The notes under the pieces are model-generated. The model saw only the letters and a list, made by a program, of their open reading frames with translations. It searched no databases and had not been told where the DNA came from. The translations under genes were made by a program, and so were the position numbers. From the NCBI GenBank assembly GCA_963823535.1, contig CAWGLZ010000004.1:558001-622000 (forward strand): a stretch of DNA of 64,000 nt. The letters run 5' to 3'. This document shows, piece after piece, positions 9,467-18,281 of the stretch (position 1 is its first letter; each line of letters begins with the position of its first letter). The DNA comes from RPQJ01 sp963823535 (GTDB taxonomy: Bacteria > Pseudomonadota > Gammaproteobacteria > Steroidobacterales > Steroidobacteraceae).

Positions 9467-10219
9467 GTGGCACGCTCGATCCTGATCACAGGCGGTTCCT
9501 CGGGCATCGGCGAGGCGCTCGCGCTGGAGTTCGCACGACGGGGTGACTCGGTGGCGGTCGGGGCGCGTCGGGTCGAGCGACTCGAGGCACTCGCCCGGAA
9601 GCTCACCGCGCTCGGCGCCCCTCGCGTCCTGGCGTTGCCGCTCGACGTCACGGACATGGACTCGATCGAATCGGCGCTGGATCGGACGGTGCAGGCGTTC
9701 GGGCGGATCGACGTCGTGGTCGTGAACGCCGGTGTCGGATACTCGCTGCCCGTCGGCAAGGGCAGGTTCGACGAGATCCGCCAGACGCTCGAGACCAACC
9801 TGACGGGCGCGATCGCGACCATCGAGTGCGCCTTGCCACGTCTGCGCGGTCAGGGCGGCGGACAGATCGTCGTCGTTACCTCGGTCGCGTCCCTGCGCGG
9901 CCTGCCCTTCATGGGAGCGTACTCCGCTGCCAAGGCGGGACTGCATCGCTACGTGCAATCGTTGCGCGCGGAGGTGAGGTACGAGCCCCTCACCGTGACC
10001 GAACTGGTTCCGGGCTACATCGACACGGACATGAACCGGAGCGTCCCGAACCGCCCGTTCGTGATTCCGGTGGAGCGGGGCGCTGCCATCATGGCGCGCA
10101 TGATCGAGCGCGGCGTCGGCCGACGCTACGTGCCGATGTGGCCCTGGATGTTCGTGGCCCCGTTGCTCAGGGTCCTCCCAACCCGCTGGCTCGCGCCCCG
10201 TCGCAGGCAGCAGCGCTGA
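9467..10219 (+). CDS. Short-chain dehydrogenase/reductase
   Basis: An NAD(P)-dependent classical SDR of 250 residues. The cofactor motif TGGSSGIG is at 8-15, NAG at 87-89, and the catalytic residues are Asn111, Ser139, Tyr152 and Lys156 (GAYSAAKAG). The C terminus (WPWMFVAPLLRVLPTRWLAP) is hydrophobic and basic, as in SDRs that associate with membranes. I chose GTG at 9467 because GGAGGG precedes it and the protein then begins directly at the first beta strand. An ATG at 9443 would overlap the dehydrogenase gene. By position it may oxidise a hydroxyacyl intermediate in this lipid-catabolic run; this is inference. Confidence 0.85.
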   Translation: MARSILITGGSSGIGEALALEFARRGDSVAVGARRVERLEALARKLTALGAPRVLALPLDVTDMDSIESALDRTVQAFGRIDVVVVNAGVGYSLPVGKGRFDEIRQTLETNLTGAIATIECALPRLRGQGGGQIVVVTSVASLRGLPFMGAYSAAKAGLHRYVQSLRAEVRYEPLTVTELVPGYIDTDMNRSVPNRPFVIPVERGAAIMARMIERGVGRRYVPMWPWMFVAPLLRVLPTRWLAPRRRQQR

Positions 10220-10232
10220 ACGGAACGAAGAC

Positions 10233-11297
10233 ATGACCGAGCCGTCCCCCGACACGCGACCCGTAGCCCCGCAGCATGCGATCGACGCCGAGCGCCTCGG
10301 GCGGTGGCTGGCCGACAATGTGGCGCCGCTCGACGGCCCGCTCGAAGTGGCGCAGTTCAAGGGTGGTCAGTCGAACCCGACCTACCTGCTCGCGTCCGGC
10401 TCGCAGCGCTACGTCATGCGGCGCAAGCCGCCCGGCAAGTTGCTGCCATCGGCGCACGCGGTCGACCGGGAGTTCCGGGTCATCCGGGCTCTGGGAGGCA
10501 CGGACGTGCCGGTGGCGCGGGCCCATGCCCTGTGCGAAGACGACTCGGTCATCGGCACGGCGTTCTACGTGATGCAATACGTGGAAGGCCGCGTGCTGTG
10601 GGATCCGAGCCTGCCGGGGCTCGAGGCCACCGATCGGGCGCGGATCTTCGACGAGATCAATCGGGTCATTGCCGCGCTGCATTGCCTGGTGCCCGACGCG
10701 GTCGGCCTCGGTGACTTCGGCAAGTCGGGCGACTACATCGCACGGCAGGTTGCGCGCTGGAGCAAGCAGTACCAGGCCTCGGAGACCGAGAAGATCGAGG
10801 CGATGGACAACCTGATCGCCTGGCTGCCCGGGAACGTCCCGGCCGGGGACGAGACGCGAATCGTCCACGGGGACTACCGGATCGACAACGTCATCTTCCA
10901 CCCGCGCGAGCCGCGCATCCTGGCCGTGCTCGACTGGGAACTGTCGACGCTGGGCCACCCGCTCGCGGATTTCGCCTACCACTGCATGGTGTGGCGCATT
11001 CCGCCGGGCACTTTCCGGGGCCTCGGTGGGCTGGATCTCGCCTCGCTCGGCATCCCGGGCGAGCGCGAATACGTTGCGACCTATTGCCGCCGTACCGGCC
11101 GCGAGGGCATCGAGCCCCGCGACTGGGAGTACTACATGATCTACAACATGTTCCGGATCGCGGCCATCGTGCAGGGCGTCATGGCGCGCGCGCTGCAGGG
11201 CAATGCGTCGAGCCCGCAGGCCCTCGAGACCGGTCGTGCCGCCCGGCCGCTCGCCGAACTGGCCTGGCGCCAGGTCGAGAGACTCAAGCTTTCCTGA
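10233..11297 (+). CDS. APH-family phosphotransferase, ACAD10/11-type (probable hydroxyacyl-CoA kinase)
   Basis: A 354-residue small-molecule kinase of the aminoglycoside phosphotransferase/choline kinase fold. Signature elements are QFKGGQSNPTYLL (nucleotide loop, about 41-53), the Brenner motif HGDYRIDN (His212, Asp214, Asn219) and VLDWELSTLGHPLADFAYH (Asp234 for metal). This form with HGDYRIDN and LDWELSTLGHP is the one fused to an acyl-CoA dehydrogenase in animal ACAD10/ACAD11 and is like LvaA of the Pseudomonas levulinate pathway, which phosphorylates 4-hydroxyacyl-CoA. The next gene, 10 bp on, is an ACAD10/11-like dehydrogenase, so the pair reads as a split version of that enzyme. It is not an antibiotic-resistance kinase by context. 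Confidence 0.87.
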   Translation: MTEPSPDTRPVAPQHAIDAERLGRWLADNVAPLDGPLEVAQFKGGQSNPTYLLASGSQRYVMRRKPPGKLLPSAHAVDREFRVIRALGGTDVPVARAHALCEDDSVIGTAFYVMQYVEGRVLWDPSLPGLEATDRARIFDEINRVIAALHCLVPDAVGLGDFGKSGDYIARQVARWSKQYQASETEKIEAMDNLIAWLPGNVPAGDETRIVHGDYRIDNVIFHPREPRILAVLDWELSTLGHPLADFAYHCMVWRIPPGTFRGLGGLDLASLGIPGEREYVATYCRRTGREGIEPRDWEYYMIYNMFRIAAIVQGVMARALQGNASSPQALETGRAARPLAELAWRQVERLKLS

Positions 11298-11307
11298 GGA
11301 GATCACC

Positions 11308-12531
11308 ATGGACTTCGAGTTTTCGGACAAGGTCAGAGCCCTGCAGCAGCGCGTCGGCAAATTCATGGAGGATCATGTCTACCCGAGCGAGGCGCGCTTC
11401 CACGAGGAGGTGAGCGAGAACCGTCGCAATGGGAACGCCTGGGTGCCGACCCGCGTCGTCGAGGAACTGAAGCGAAAGGCCCGAGCGCAGGACCTGTGGA
11501 ACCTCTGGTTGCCGGAATCCGAGTTCGGCGCGGGGCTCAGCAACCTGGAATATGCACCGCTGTGCGAGATCATGGGTCGCTCGCACGTCGGGCCCGAGGC
11601 GTTCAACTGCTCGGCGCCCGACACGGGGAACATGGAGGTCCTCGTGCGGTACGGCAGCGAGGACCAGAAGCGCCAGTGGCTCGCGCCGCTGCTCGAGGGG
11701 ACGATCCGGTCGGGATTCGCGATGACAGAGCCTGCGGTCGCCTCGTCAGACGCGACGAACATCGCCGCCAGCATCGTGCGCGACGGCGACCACTTTCTCA
11801 TCAACGGCCGCAAGTGGTGGACTTCCGGCGCGGGCGACCCGCGCTGCAAGATCCTCATCTTCATGGGCAAGACCGATCCGCAGAACACGAACCGGCATCG
11901 CCAGCAGTCGATGATCCTCGTGCCGATGGACACGCCGGGGGTCCGCGTCGTGCGCAACGTCCCGGTGTTCGGCTACGACGACGCACCGCATGGCCATTCG
12001 GAGGTCGACTTCGAGAACGTACGCGTGCCGGCTTCGAACCTGCTGCTCGGGGAGGGGCGCGGGTTCGAGATTGCGCAGGGGCGGCTGGGTCCGGGACGCA
12101 TTCATCACTGCATGCGCCTGATCGGCGCGACGGAGCGTGCGCTGGAGGCGATGTGCAGGCGTGCGCTCGGTCGCGTGGCCTTCGGCCGCCCGCTGGCCGA
12201 GCAGGGCGTGTGGCGCGAGCGGATCGCGGACGCGCGCCTGAAGATCGACCAGGCGCGCTTCCTGGTGCTGCACGCCGCCTGGAAGATGGACACGGCCGGC
12301 AACAAGGCGGCGCAGAAGGAGATCGCCATGATCAAGGTCGTGGCGCCCACCATCGCCTGCGAGGTGCTGGACCAGGCGATCCAGCTGTTCGGCGGGGCCG
12401 GGGTGTCGGACGACTTCGGCCTCGGATGGTTGTATGCCAACGCGCGGACGCTGCGCATCGCGGACGGCCCGGACGAGGTGCACCGCAACCACGTGGCGAA
12501 GCTCGAGCTGTCGCGCTATCTCGCGCGCTGA
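11308..12531 (+). CDS. Acyl-CoA dehydrogenase, ACAD10/11-like
   Basis: A flavoprotein dehydrogenase of 407 residues, normal length for the family. It begins MDFEFSDKVRALQQRVGKFM, has the FAD loop FAMTEPAVASSDATNI (about 140-155), NGRKWWTSGAGDPRCKI, a C-terminal helical domain with RVAFGRPLAEQGVWRERIAD, and QLFGGAGVSDDFGLGWLYAN with RIADGPDEVHRNHVAKLEL at the end. These are the features of the bacterial partners of APH kinases. In the ACAD10/11 and LvaC pathways the dehydrogenase acts on a 4-phosphorylated acyl-CoA to give an enoyl-CoA. The ATG at 11308 follows GAGGAG by 6 bases. It sits between the kinase gene and an SDR gene with very short gaps. Confidence 0.9.
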   Translation: MDFEFSDKVRALQQRVGKFMEDHVYPSEARFHEEVSENRRNGNAWVPTRVVEELKRKARAQDLWNLWLPESEFGAGLSNLEYAPLCEIMGRSHVGPEAFNCSAPDTGNMEVLVRYGSEDQKRQWLAPLLEGTIRSGFAMTEPAVASSDATNIAASIVRDGDHFLINGRKWWTSGAGDPRCKILIFMGKTDPQNTNRHRQQSMILVPMDTPGVRVVRNVPVFGYDDAPHGHSEVDFENVRVPASNLLLGEGRGFEIAQGRLGPGRIHHCMRLIGATERALEAMCRRALGRVAFGRPLAEQGVWRERIADARLKIDQARFLVLHAAWKMDTAGNKAAQKEIAMIKVVAPTIACEVLDQAIQLFGGAGVSDDFGLGWLYANARTLRIADGPDEVHRNHVAKLELSRYLAR

Positions 12532-12542
12532 GGACGGCGGCC

Positions 12543-13349
12543 ATGGAGATTCGGGGCAGGATCGCGCTCGTCACCGGGGCAGGGCGCGGAATCGGCCGTG
12601 CGCTGTGCCGGGAACTTGCCCGGCGCGGTGCGGCGGGGATCGCCGCGGCGGACCTGGACCCAGCGCTCGCGGATGCGACGGCACGGGAGCTCGGCGGGCT
12701 GGGCCTGGTCTGCGACGTCGCGGACCCGGCGGCCGTCGCGAACATGGTGCGCACGACCGAGGCGCACTTCGGGCGACTTGACCTGCTGGTGTCCAATGCC
12801 GGGTTCGGGACCCGCGAACTCGATCTCGACGACGCGTTGTCTGCGTCGGAGGCCACGTGGCAGCGGATGTGGGACGTTCACGTCATGGCGCATGCCCGCG
12901 CCTGCCACGCCGTCCTGCCCGGCATGCTCGAGCGCGGCACGGGCGGCGTCGTGAACGTGGCGTCCGCCGCCGGATTGCTGAGCCAGTCGGGCGATACTCC
13001 GTACAGCGTCACCAAGCACGCGGCCGTGGGCCTCGCCGAGTCGCTCGCCATCACTTATGGCGATCGTGGCATCCAGGTGTCGGTCGTGTGCCCGCAGTAC
13101 GTCGCGACGGCCATTACTGGACTGGACGAGGCCATGGCGGAAGGGTCGCTGCCCGGCGTACTCACGGTCGAACAGGCCGCCGGGGCGATCGTGGACGGGA
13201 TCGAAGGGGGACGTTTCCTGATCCTGACCCACCCGGAGGTGCTGGGCTTCTTCCAGAAGAAGGCGAGCGACTACGAGCGATGGCTGTCCGGCATGCGCCG
13301 CGTTCGCGACGGACTGCGCGGTGCCGGCTTCCTGAAGGTCAAGGGCTGA
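12543..13349 (+). CDS. Short-chain dehydrogenase/reductase
   Basis: A classical SDR of 268 residues with TGAGRGIG at 11-18, NAG at 85-87, Ser141, and YSVTK giving Tyr154 and Lys158. The C-terminal 70 residues (ILTHPEVLGFFQKKASDYER) are helical and match SDRs often found next to acyl-CoA dehydrogenase/APH pairs. It is the last gene of the plus-strand lipid run and starts 12 bp after the dehydrogenase. Its 3' end overlaps the convergent WS/DGAT gene by 11 bp, leaving no room for a separate terminator between them. Substrate unknown. Confidence 0.86.
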   Translation: MEIRGRIALVTGAGRGIGRALCRELARRGAAGIAAADLDPALADATARELGGLGLVCDVADPAAVANMVRTTEAHFGRLDLLVSNAGFGTRELDLDDALSASEATWQRMWDVHVMAHARACHAVLPGMLERGTGGVVNVASAAGLLSQSGDTPYSVTKHAAVGLAESLAITYGDRGIQVSVVCPQYVATAITGLDEAMAEGSLPGVLTVEQAAGAIVDGIEGGRFLILTHPEVLGFFQKKASDYERWLSGMRRVRDGLRGAGFLKVKG

Positions 13350-14781
13350 CTCGGCGGGTCCCGCGGCGCCGGCGCGCCCGGGTCGACGCTGAGCCTGCCG
13401 GTGACGCCCGCCGCGCGCGCCTGGCCAGTCCCTGGAAGGCCTCGAGGCACGACGTCGCCAGTTTTCCGGCGTCCGGCACCGCCGTGGCGTTCGCAATGAG
13501 ACCGAAATCCATCTGATCGCCGAGGGACATGACGGTGACGTTCAGGCCGGCCGGGTCGGCGAGCATCGAGACGGGATATGCGGCGACGAGACGGTGCTTG
13601 CCGAGGTAGCGTGGACCGTCGATCGCACCGACATTGGATACCACGAGGTTGATCACCGGCCGGGTGACTGCCCCGAGCCCCAGGGTGCTGGACGCGAACC
13701 ACAGTCCGAATGCGAGCACCGCGTACTCCAGTGCCGCTTCCCGCGAGAGAGCGTTGAACTCGTCCTTGGCGGCCCGAGTGTTGGCCACGATCTCCTGCAG
13801 TCGGCGCTCGCTGCCGGCCCGCGGCGTCGCCAGCGGCACGAACAGCGTGGCGGCCTTGGTGGTGGCCTCCATGTCGCCGCTCTCGCGCAGCGACACTGGG
13901 CACATCGCCACGAGCGGCTGGCGCGGCCGTTCGCCCAGCGCCGCGAGGTAGCGCTCGACGCCCGCGTCCACGACGGCGAGCGCCACGTCGTTCAGGGTTC
14001 CGCCGCAGCCCCGGGCGATGCGCCGCATCTCGTCGAGCGGGAGGCTGAAGCATGAGTAGCTGCGTCGCGGACCCACCGGATCGTTGAAGCGCGTGTGCGG
14101 CCCGGCGAACGGCCGATTGCCGCGGAGTTCGCCCCGCTCGCGATCCGCGCGGGTCTGCGCCGCGAGCCTGGTCACGAGTTCACGGATTCCGGCGAACTGC
14201 GACACGAGCCCACGCACGCCGGTCGCCATGTCAGCCAGCGAGGCTCGGTGACCGTCCTCCGGCGCCGGATTCCCGTGCGCTGCGAAGAATGGCGGCTGGA
14301 CCGGCCCGGGTTCGGGAGCCAGATTGCCGAACACGCGTTGCAGCGCGTAGCGACCGTCCCAGCTCGCATGGTGCGACTTGAGGTAGATCGCGAGTTGTCC
14401 GGACTCGAGTCCGTCGATCGCGTGTACTCGAAACAGCGGGCGGGAGCGGGGCAGCGGTTCCTCGTGGAGTCGGGCGACGTGGCTGCACAACTGCTCCAGG
14501 CTCCCCGGCGCCGGGAGGTGCTCGTGTCGCACGTGGTCGCGAAGGTCGACGTCACCCGCCGCCCGCCAGTGCGGCAGTCCGAGGCTCACGAGGTCGGGCA
14601 CGCAGTCGAACGGCGGAGCGGGGTGCGCCGACCGGTAGGCCCTGATGACCTGGCGCGCGGCAGAGGCCGCCGTGGATCCCGGGGCCGGCTCGAACAACAT
14701 GATGACGCCGACGTTCGCCGGCGTTTCGGGCCGATCGATCCACAGGAAGGCCAGGTCCAGCGGCGGGATGAGTCGGGTCAT
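13339..14781 (-). CDS. Wax ester synthase/diacylglycerol acyltransferase (WS/DGAT)
   Basis: Transfers an acyl group from acyl-CoA to a fatty alcohol or diacylglycerol, making storage lipid. The 480-residue protein begins MTRLIPPLDLAFLWIDRPET, has the catalytic HHASWDG at 137-143 (the complete HHxxxDG motif), the PVSLRE segment of the second domain, and NLVVSNVGAIDGPRYL near the C terminus (normally NVPGP). The last 30 residues are Arg-rich. It is divergent from a second WS/DGAT gene 84 bp away; the two share only general family similarity. Wax or triacylglycerol inclusions are the expected products. Confidence 0.9.
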   Translation of the reverse strand: MTRLIPPLDLAFLWIDRPETPANVGVIMLFEPAPGSTAASAARQVIRAYRSAHPAPPFDCVPDLVSLGLPHWRAAGDVDLRDHVRHEHLPAPGSLEQLCSHVARLHEEPLPRSRPLFRVHAIDGLESGQLAIYLKSHHASWDGRYALQRVFGNLAPEPGPVQPPFFAAHGNPAPEDGHRASLADMATGVRGLVSQFAGIRELVTRLAAQTRADRERGELRGNRPFAGPHTRFNDPVGPRRSYSCFSLPLDEMRRIARGCGGTLNDVALAVVDAGVERYLAALGERPRQPLVAMCPVSLRESGDMEATTKAATLFVPLATPRAGSERRLQEIVANTRAAKDEFNALSREAALEYAVLAFGLWFASSTLGLGAVTRPVINLVVSNVGAIDGPRYLGKHRLVAAYPVSMLADPAGLNVTVMSLGDQMDFGLIANATAVPDAGKLATSCLEAFQGLARRARRASPAGSASTRARRRRGTRRVSP

Positions 14782-14865
14782 GCTGAGTCGAGTATGCGAT
14801 ATCCGCAGCACATCCGGCCACGAGCGCGATGCTAGACTCAGGGCCACTGCGCCAGGCAGCGATTC

Positions 14866-16413
14866 GTGAGCACCGGACAGATGCGCCAATTGCGTGGAGA
14901 AGACGCCCGATTCGTCTATGCGGAGTCGGGTCATGCGAACTCGAACATCACGCTCGTCTACATCTACGACCCGTCCACCGCCCCCGGCGGACGGGTGCGG
15001 TTCAAGGGACTGCTCAAGTACATCGAGAGCCGGCTGCACCTGTCGCCCATCTTTCGCCAGAAGCTGCTGCGCGTGCCGCTGGAACTCGATTATCCGTACT
15101 GGATCGAGGACGAGCGGTTCGACCTCGAGTACCACGTACGACACGTTGCGCTTCCGAAGCCGGGCGACTGGCGTCAGTTCTGCATCCAGACGTCGCGCAT
15201 TCACGCCCGTCCGCTCGATCTGAGCCGTCCGCTCTGGGAGTTGTACCTCGTCGAGGGCCTCGACTCGTTCCTGGACCTGCCGCCCGACAGCTTCGCGATC
15301 CTGACCAAGATCCACCACGCGGCCATCGACGTGAAGGCCGGCGCGGAGATCACCACGCTGCTGCACGACACCACTGCGCTGCCGCCCCATCCGGAGCCGC
15401 CGGAGCCCTGGTTTCCCGAGTCGCCGCCGGGGTCGCTTTCGCTGCTGGCGCGCGCGGCGCTGCACAACCTCGTCCAGCCGTTCATGATGGCGGCGCCACT
15501 CACGCGAGCGCTGCGCCGGGTGGGGCCGGCCGTGCTCGGCTCGCTCGGTGAACTGTGGCTGCATCCCGAGCGCCTGCCGATCACCCGCTTCAATGCCGAA
15601 GTGTCGCCGCACCGGGTGTTCGAGACCCGGCGCTTCACGCTCGAGGAATTCAAGCGCATCCGCGGACTCGTGCCCGGCGCCACGATCAACGACGCCGTCC
15701 TGGCGGTGTGCGGCGGTGCGCTGCGCCGCTACCTGCAGACGCACGACGAGTTGCCCGGCCCAAGCCTGATCGCGCTCGCACCGCTGTCGATCCGCAACGC
15801 CGACAGCAGCCCGGACGGGCCGGCCGGCCTGAGTCTCATGAGCGTGGCGCTCGGCACGGAGGTCGAGGATCCCGTGCGTCGCCTGCGCGCCGTGCACCGG
15901 CATACCTCCAGCCTCGAGGACATCGACCTGGCGGTGGGAGCAAAGGAACTCACCGATGTCACCAAGCACGCGCCCGCGGCGACGCTGGCGATGTCGGCCC
16001 GGCTGCTGGCCGGTTCGGCGATCGGTCTCGGCCAGCGTGCGCCGATTGCAAGCTGCACGATCACCAACGTTCCGGGCCCGGCGATTCCGCTGTACCTGAA
16101 CGGAGCCCGGATGACCTACTTCTCGGCGATCATGCCGATCTCGGACGGCATGGGGCTCGTGTTCGCGGTCACGAGCTACGACGGCAAGATCATCATCTCA
16201 CCGACGTCCTGCCGGGAGCAGATTCCGGACCCGGAATTCTTCGCGCTCTGCATTCGCGAATCCTTCCAGGAATATCTCGAACTCGCGATGAAGCCGGCCA
16301 GGCGCCGTGGCGCGAAGGGGCGGAAGGCGAAAGCGCCGCCGAGGTCCAACGCAAAGGCCAAGTCAAAGACCAAGGCCAAGTCTGGACGGCGAGCGTCCCG
16401 ACCGGCCGCCTGA
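14866..16413 (+). CDS. WS/DGAT-family acyltransferase with variant HHxxxDV site and Lys-rich tail
   Basis: A second member of the wax ester synthase/DGAT family, 515 residues from GTG 14866 (510 from the ATG at 14881). The active-site motif is HHAAIDV at 150-156: both histidines and the aspartate are present, but the usual glycine is valine. The rest is typical: YPYWIEDERFDLEYHVRH, FDLSRPLWE-like LDLSRPLWELYLVEGL, LAPLSIRN, and TITNVPGPAIPLYLNGA close to the C terminus. The final 45 residues are a Lys/Ala/Arg tail (RGAKGRKAKAPPRSNAKAKS) resembling the DNA-binding tails of histone H1-like proteins. The gene faces the complete WS/DGAT across an 84-bp shared promoter region. Confidence 0.87.
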   Translation: MSTGQMRQLRGEDARFVYAESGHANSNITLVYIYDPSTAPGGRVRFKGLLKYIESRLHLSPIFRQKLLRVPLELDYPYWIEDERFDLEYHVRHVALPKPGDWRQFCIQTSRIHARPLDLSRPLWELYLVEGLDSFLDLPPDSFAILTKIHHAAIDVKAGAEITTLLHDTTALPPHPEPPEPWFPESPPGSLSLLARAALHNLVQPFMMAAPLTRALRRVGPAVLGSLGELWLHPERLPITRFNAEVSPHRVFETRRFTLEEFKRIRGLVPGATINDAVLAVCGGALRRYLQTHDELPGPSLIALAPLSIRNADSSPDGPAGLSLMSVALGTEVEDPVRRLRAVHRHTSSLEDIDLAVGAKELTDVTKHAPAATLAMSARLLAGSAIGLGQRAPIASCTITNVPGPAIPLYLNGARMTYFSAIMPISDGMGLVFAVTSYDGKIIISPTSCREQIPDPEFFALCIRESFQEYLELAMKPARRRGAKGRKAKAPPRSNAKAKSKTKAKSGRRASRPAA

Positions 16414-16446
16414 CGATCGGCCGCTGGTGGCCCGGGGGCCCCTGGA

Positions 16447-17262
16447 TCAGGCCGCGCGCGTCACGAGCCCGGAGAAACGCTCGTAGATCGAACCGATGCG
16501 TCCGTCCAGGCGGAATGGGCGCCAGCGTCCCTCCACCTGTGCCAGGCGGTCCGCCAGGATCCACATCACCGCGGCGTTGAAACCAAGCCCGAGGTGACTG
16601 CCCGGAACCCAGATGTTCTCGTGCTCGCCTCCGGTCGAGAGGATCTGTGCGGCCCCCGGTGGCACGACACCGTCGGTCATCGAATAGACGCAGGTGGACG
16701 GTACCGGCGGCGGGGACTTGAGGATCTTGGCCCTGACGTGCGCGAGATGGGCCACCGGCCCCATGGGATGCGCAAAATAGCGATACACGGCCCGGACCAG
16801 GAGCGGGGTCTTGAACTCGTCGGCCGAAAAGCGCATCGGGCTGCCCAGTGATACGACGGAGCGGACGCACTCGGGTGCGCTGTGGGCGGCATAGAAACCG
16901 TAGACGCCACCGAGGCTCCACCCCACGACGCTGACCTTGCGCCCGTGCCGGTGGTGCATGTAGCGCACCTTCTGCTCGAGGGCCTGGCTGAACTTGAGCT
17001 TGAATCCCGTATTCTGGCCGAGCCCCCAGGTCTCGACGTGGTAGCCGCGAGAACGCAGGTATGTCCGCAGACCGACCATGGTGGCATCGCTGGCGGTGAA
17101 GCCGGGCACGAGCAGGACGGGGTGCCCGTCGCCGCGCGGGGCGGCATTCAGGACCGGCACCATCGCCGGCAGCAGTGCGAGTTCCAGCAGCGCCCGTCCC
17201 TCGAGCAACGAATACAGCAGTCGCGGGGGACGTGAAGTGACCGAACCGTTGCCGTTCGCCAT
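16447..17262 (-). CDS. Alpha/beta hydrolase
   Basis: A serine hydrolase of 271 residues. The nucleophile elbow is GWSLGG (Ser116), preceded by a typical HPVLLVPGFTASDATM oxyanion strand. A likely acid is the Asp in YSMTDGVVP and the catalytic His is in VPGSHLGLGFN. The N-terminal LLYSLLEGRALLELALLPAM is amphipathic or hydrophobic. It resembles triacylglycerol lipase/PhaC-like cytoplasmic hydrolases, and neighbouring WS/DGAT genes suggest turnover of storage lipid (inference). The frame stays open upstream to a TTG at 17301; I prefer the ATG at 17262. It converges on the second WS/DGAT gene with a 33-bp gap. Confidence 0.83.
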   Translation of the reverse strand: MANGNGSVTSRPPRLLYSLLEGRALLELALLPAMVPVLNAAPRGDGHPVLLVPGFTASDATMVGLRTYLRSRGYHVETWGLGQNTGFKLKFSQALEQKVRYMHHRHGRKVSVVGWSLGGVYGFYAAHSAPECVRSVVSLGSPMRFSADEFKTPLLVRAVYRYFAHPMGPVAHLAHVRAKILKSPPPVPSTCVYSMTDGVVPPGAAQILSTGGEHENIWVPGSHLGLGFNAAVMWILADRLAQVEGRWRPFRLDGRIGSIYERFSGLVTRAA

Positions 17263-17395
17263 CCTGGTTGCCGCGCTCTCTTTATCGTAGTTGCGATGCA
17301 ATATCTAGCTTAGCAGTCCGGGCGCGTTGCGGGGAGGCCCCGGCCTGGTCCAAGCTTCGCGCGTGACAGGGGAGTCTACGTCCAGGGCCGCACGA

Positions 17396-17415
17396 TTGAA
17401 TATGAGTAAATTCAA
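17396..17415. promoter_or_regulatory. AT-rich inverted repeat, candidate operator
   Basis: TTGAAT (17396-17401) and ATTCAA (17410-17415) are perfect inverted arms with an 8-nt spacer, inside a short AT-rich patch of otherwise GC-rich DNA. The patch lies in the 241-bp space between the divergent hydrolase gene and queF, about 90 bp before the queF start. The position suits a regulator-binding site, but the spacing does not match FNR (TTGAT-N4-ATCAA). Confidence 0.35.
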
Positions 17416-17503
17416 ATATTTGTGCCTGCGTACCGTGATTATGGTCAACCACGGCTGCCGAGCCCGTGTTCAGGCCGCTGAGCAACTCAGGAGGAACTGA
17501 CGG

Positions 17504-17983
17504 ATGGGCAGGACAAGCAGCGCCGATCGGGGCTACGGTGGGCTCACGCAGCTCGGTGCATCCGCACCGATTCCGGACTCGCCGCAGTCCGCCGTGCTCG
17601 AGCGCGTGAAGAATCCGCATCCGCGCAAACTCTATCTCGCCCGCTTCACGGCGCCGGAATTCACGTCCCTCTGCCCGATTACCGGACAACCCGATTTCGC
17701 ACATCTCGTGATCGACTATGCCCCCGCACGCTGGCTCGTCGAGAGCAAGTCGCTCAAGCTGTACCTGACGAGCTTTCGCAACCACGGCGCATTCCATGAG
17801 GATTGCACGCTCGCCATCGCCGGACGGCTGGTGGAGTTCCTCACCCCGCGCTGGCTGCGCATCGGGGGCTACTGGTACCCGCGCGGCGGCATGCCGATCG
17901 ACGTGTTCTGGCAGACGGGCCGACCGCCGACGGGACTGTGGATACCGGAACAGGGAGTCCCGGCCTACCGCGGGCGGGGCTGA
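17504..17983 (+). CDS. queF: NADPH-dependent 7-cyano-7-deazaguanine (preQ0) reductase
   Basis: Reduces preQ0 to preQ1 in queuosine biosynthesis, using NADPH. The 159-residue protein is the short unimodular form (YkvM type) of the T-fold family. The catalytic Cys57 and Asp64 are in FTSLCPITGQPDFAHL, and the QueF signature is VESKSLKLYLTSFRNHGAFHE. The ATG at 17504 follows AGGAGGAAC. It stands alone here: no other queuosine genes are in the window, and I saw no preQ1 riboswitch in the upstream 200 bp. Confidence 0.93.
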   Translation: MGRTSSADRGYGGLTQLGASAPIPDSPQSAVLERVKNPHPRKLYLARFTAPEFTSLCPITGQPDFAHLVIDYAPARWLVESKSLKLYLTSFRNHGAFHEDCTLAIAGRLVEFLTPRWLRIGGYWYPRGGMPIDVFWQTGRPPTGLWIPEQGVPAYRGRG

Positions 17984-18134
17984 ATCCGCTGGACCACAGC
18001 GTACGGGAGCGTGGGAAAGCGCGCGGAGTTCACGGCCCGCAAGGGCGACGTCGTCGACACATGGTAAGTGCCGGCGGGTCCGCCGCCGGTGCCGAAGGAC
18101 TGACCGGGCCATGCTATAGTTTCAGGCTTGCAAT

Positions 18135-18246
<112 letters not shown>

Positions 18247-18281
18247 TCCCTCCATCGTGCCCGGGGAGACCGGACCTCCGC

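Noticed and set aside
7651..9822. 723-codon open frame opposite the acyl-CoA dehydrogenase and SDR genes
   Set aside because: It spans two real genes on the other strand and has no recognisable protein features.
10233..11297. Aminoglycoside resistance kinase
   Set aside because: The fold is APH-like, but the ACAD10/11-type motifs and the lipid operon context point to a metabolic kinase.
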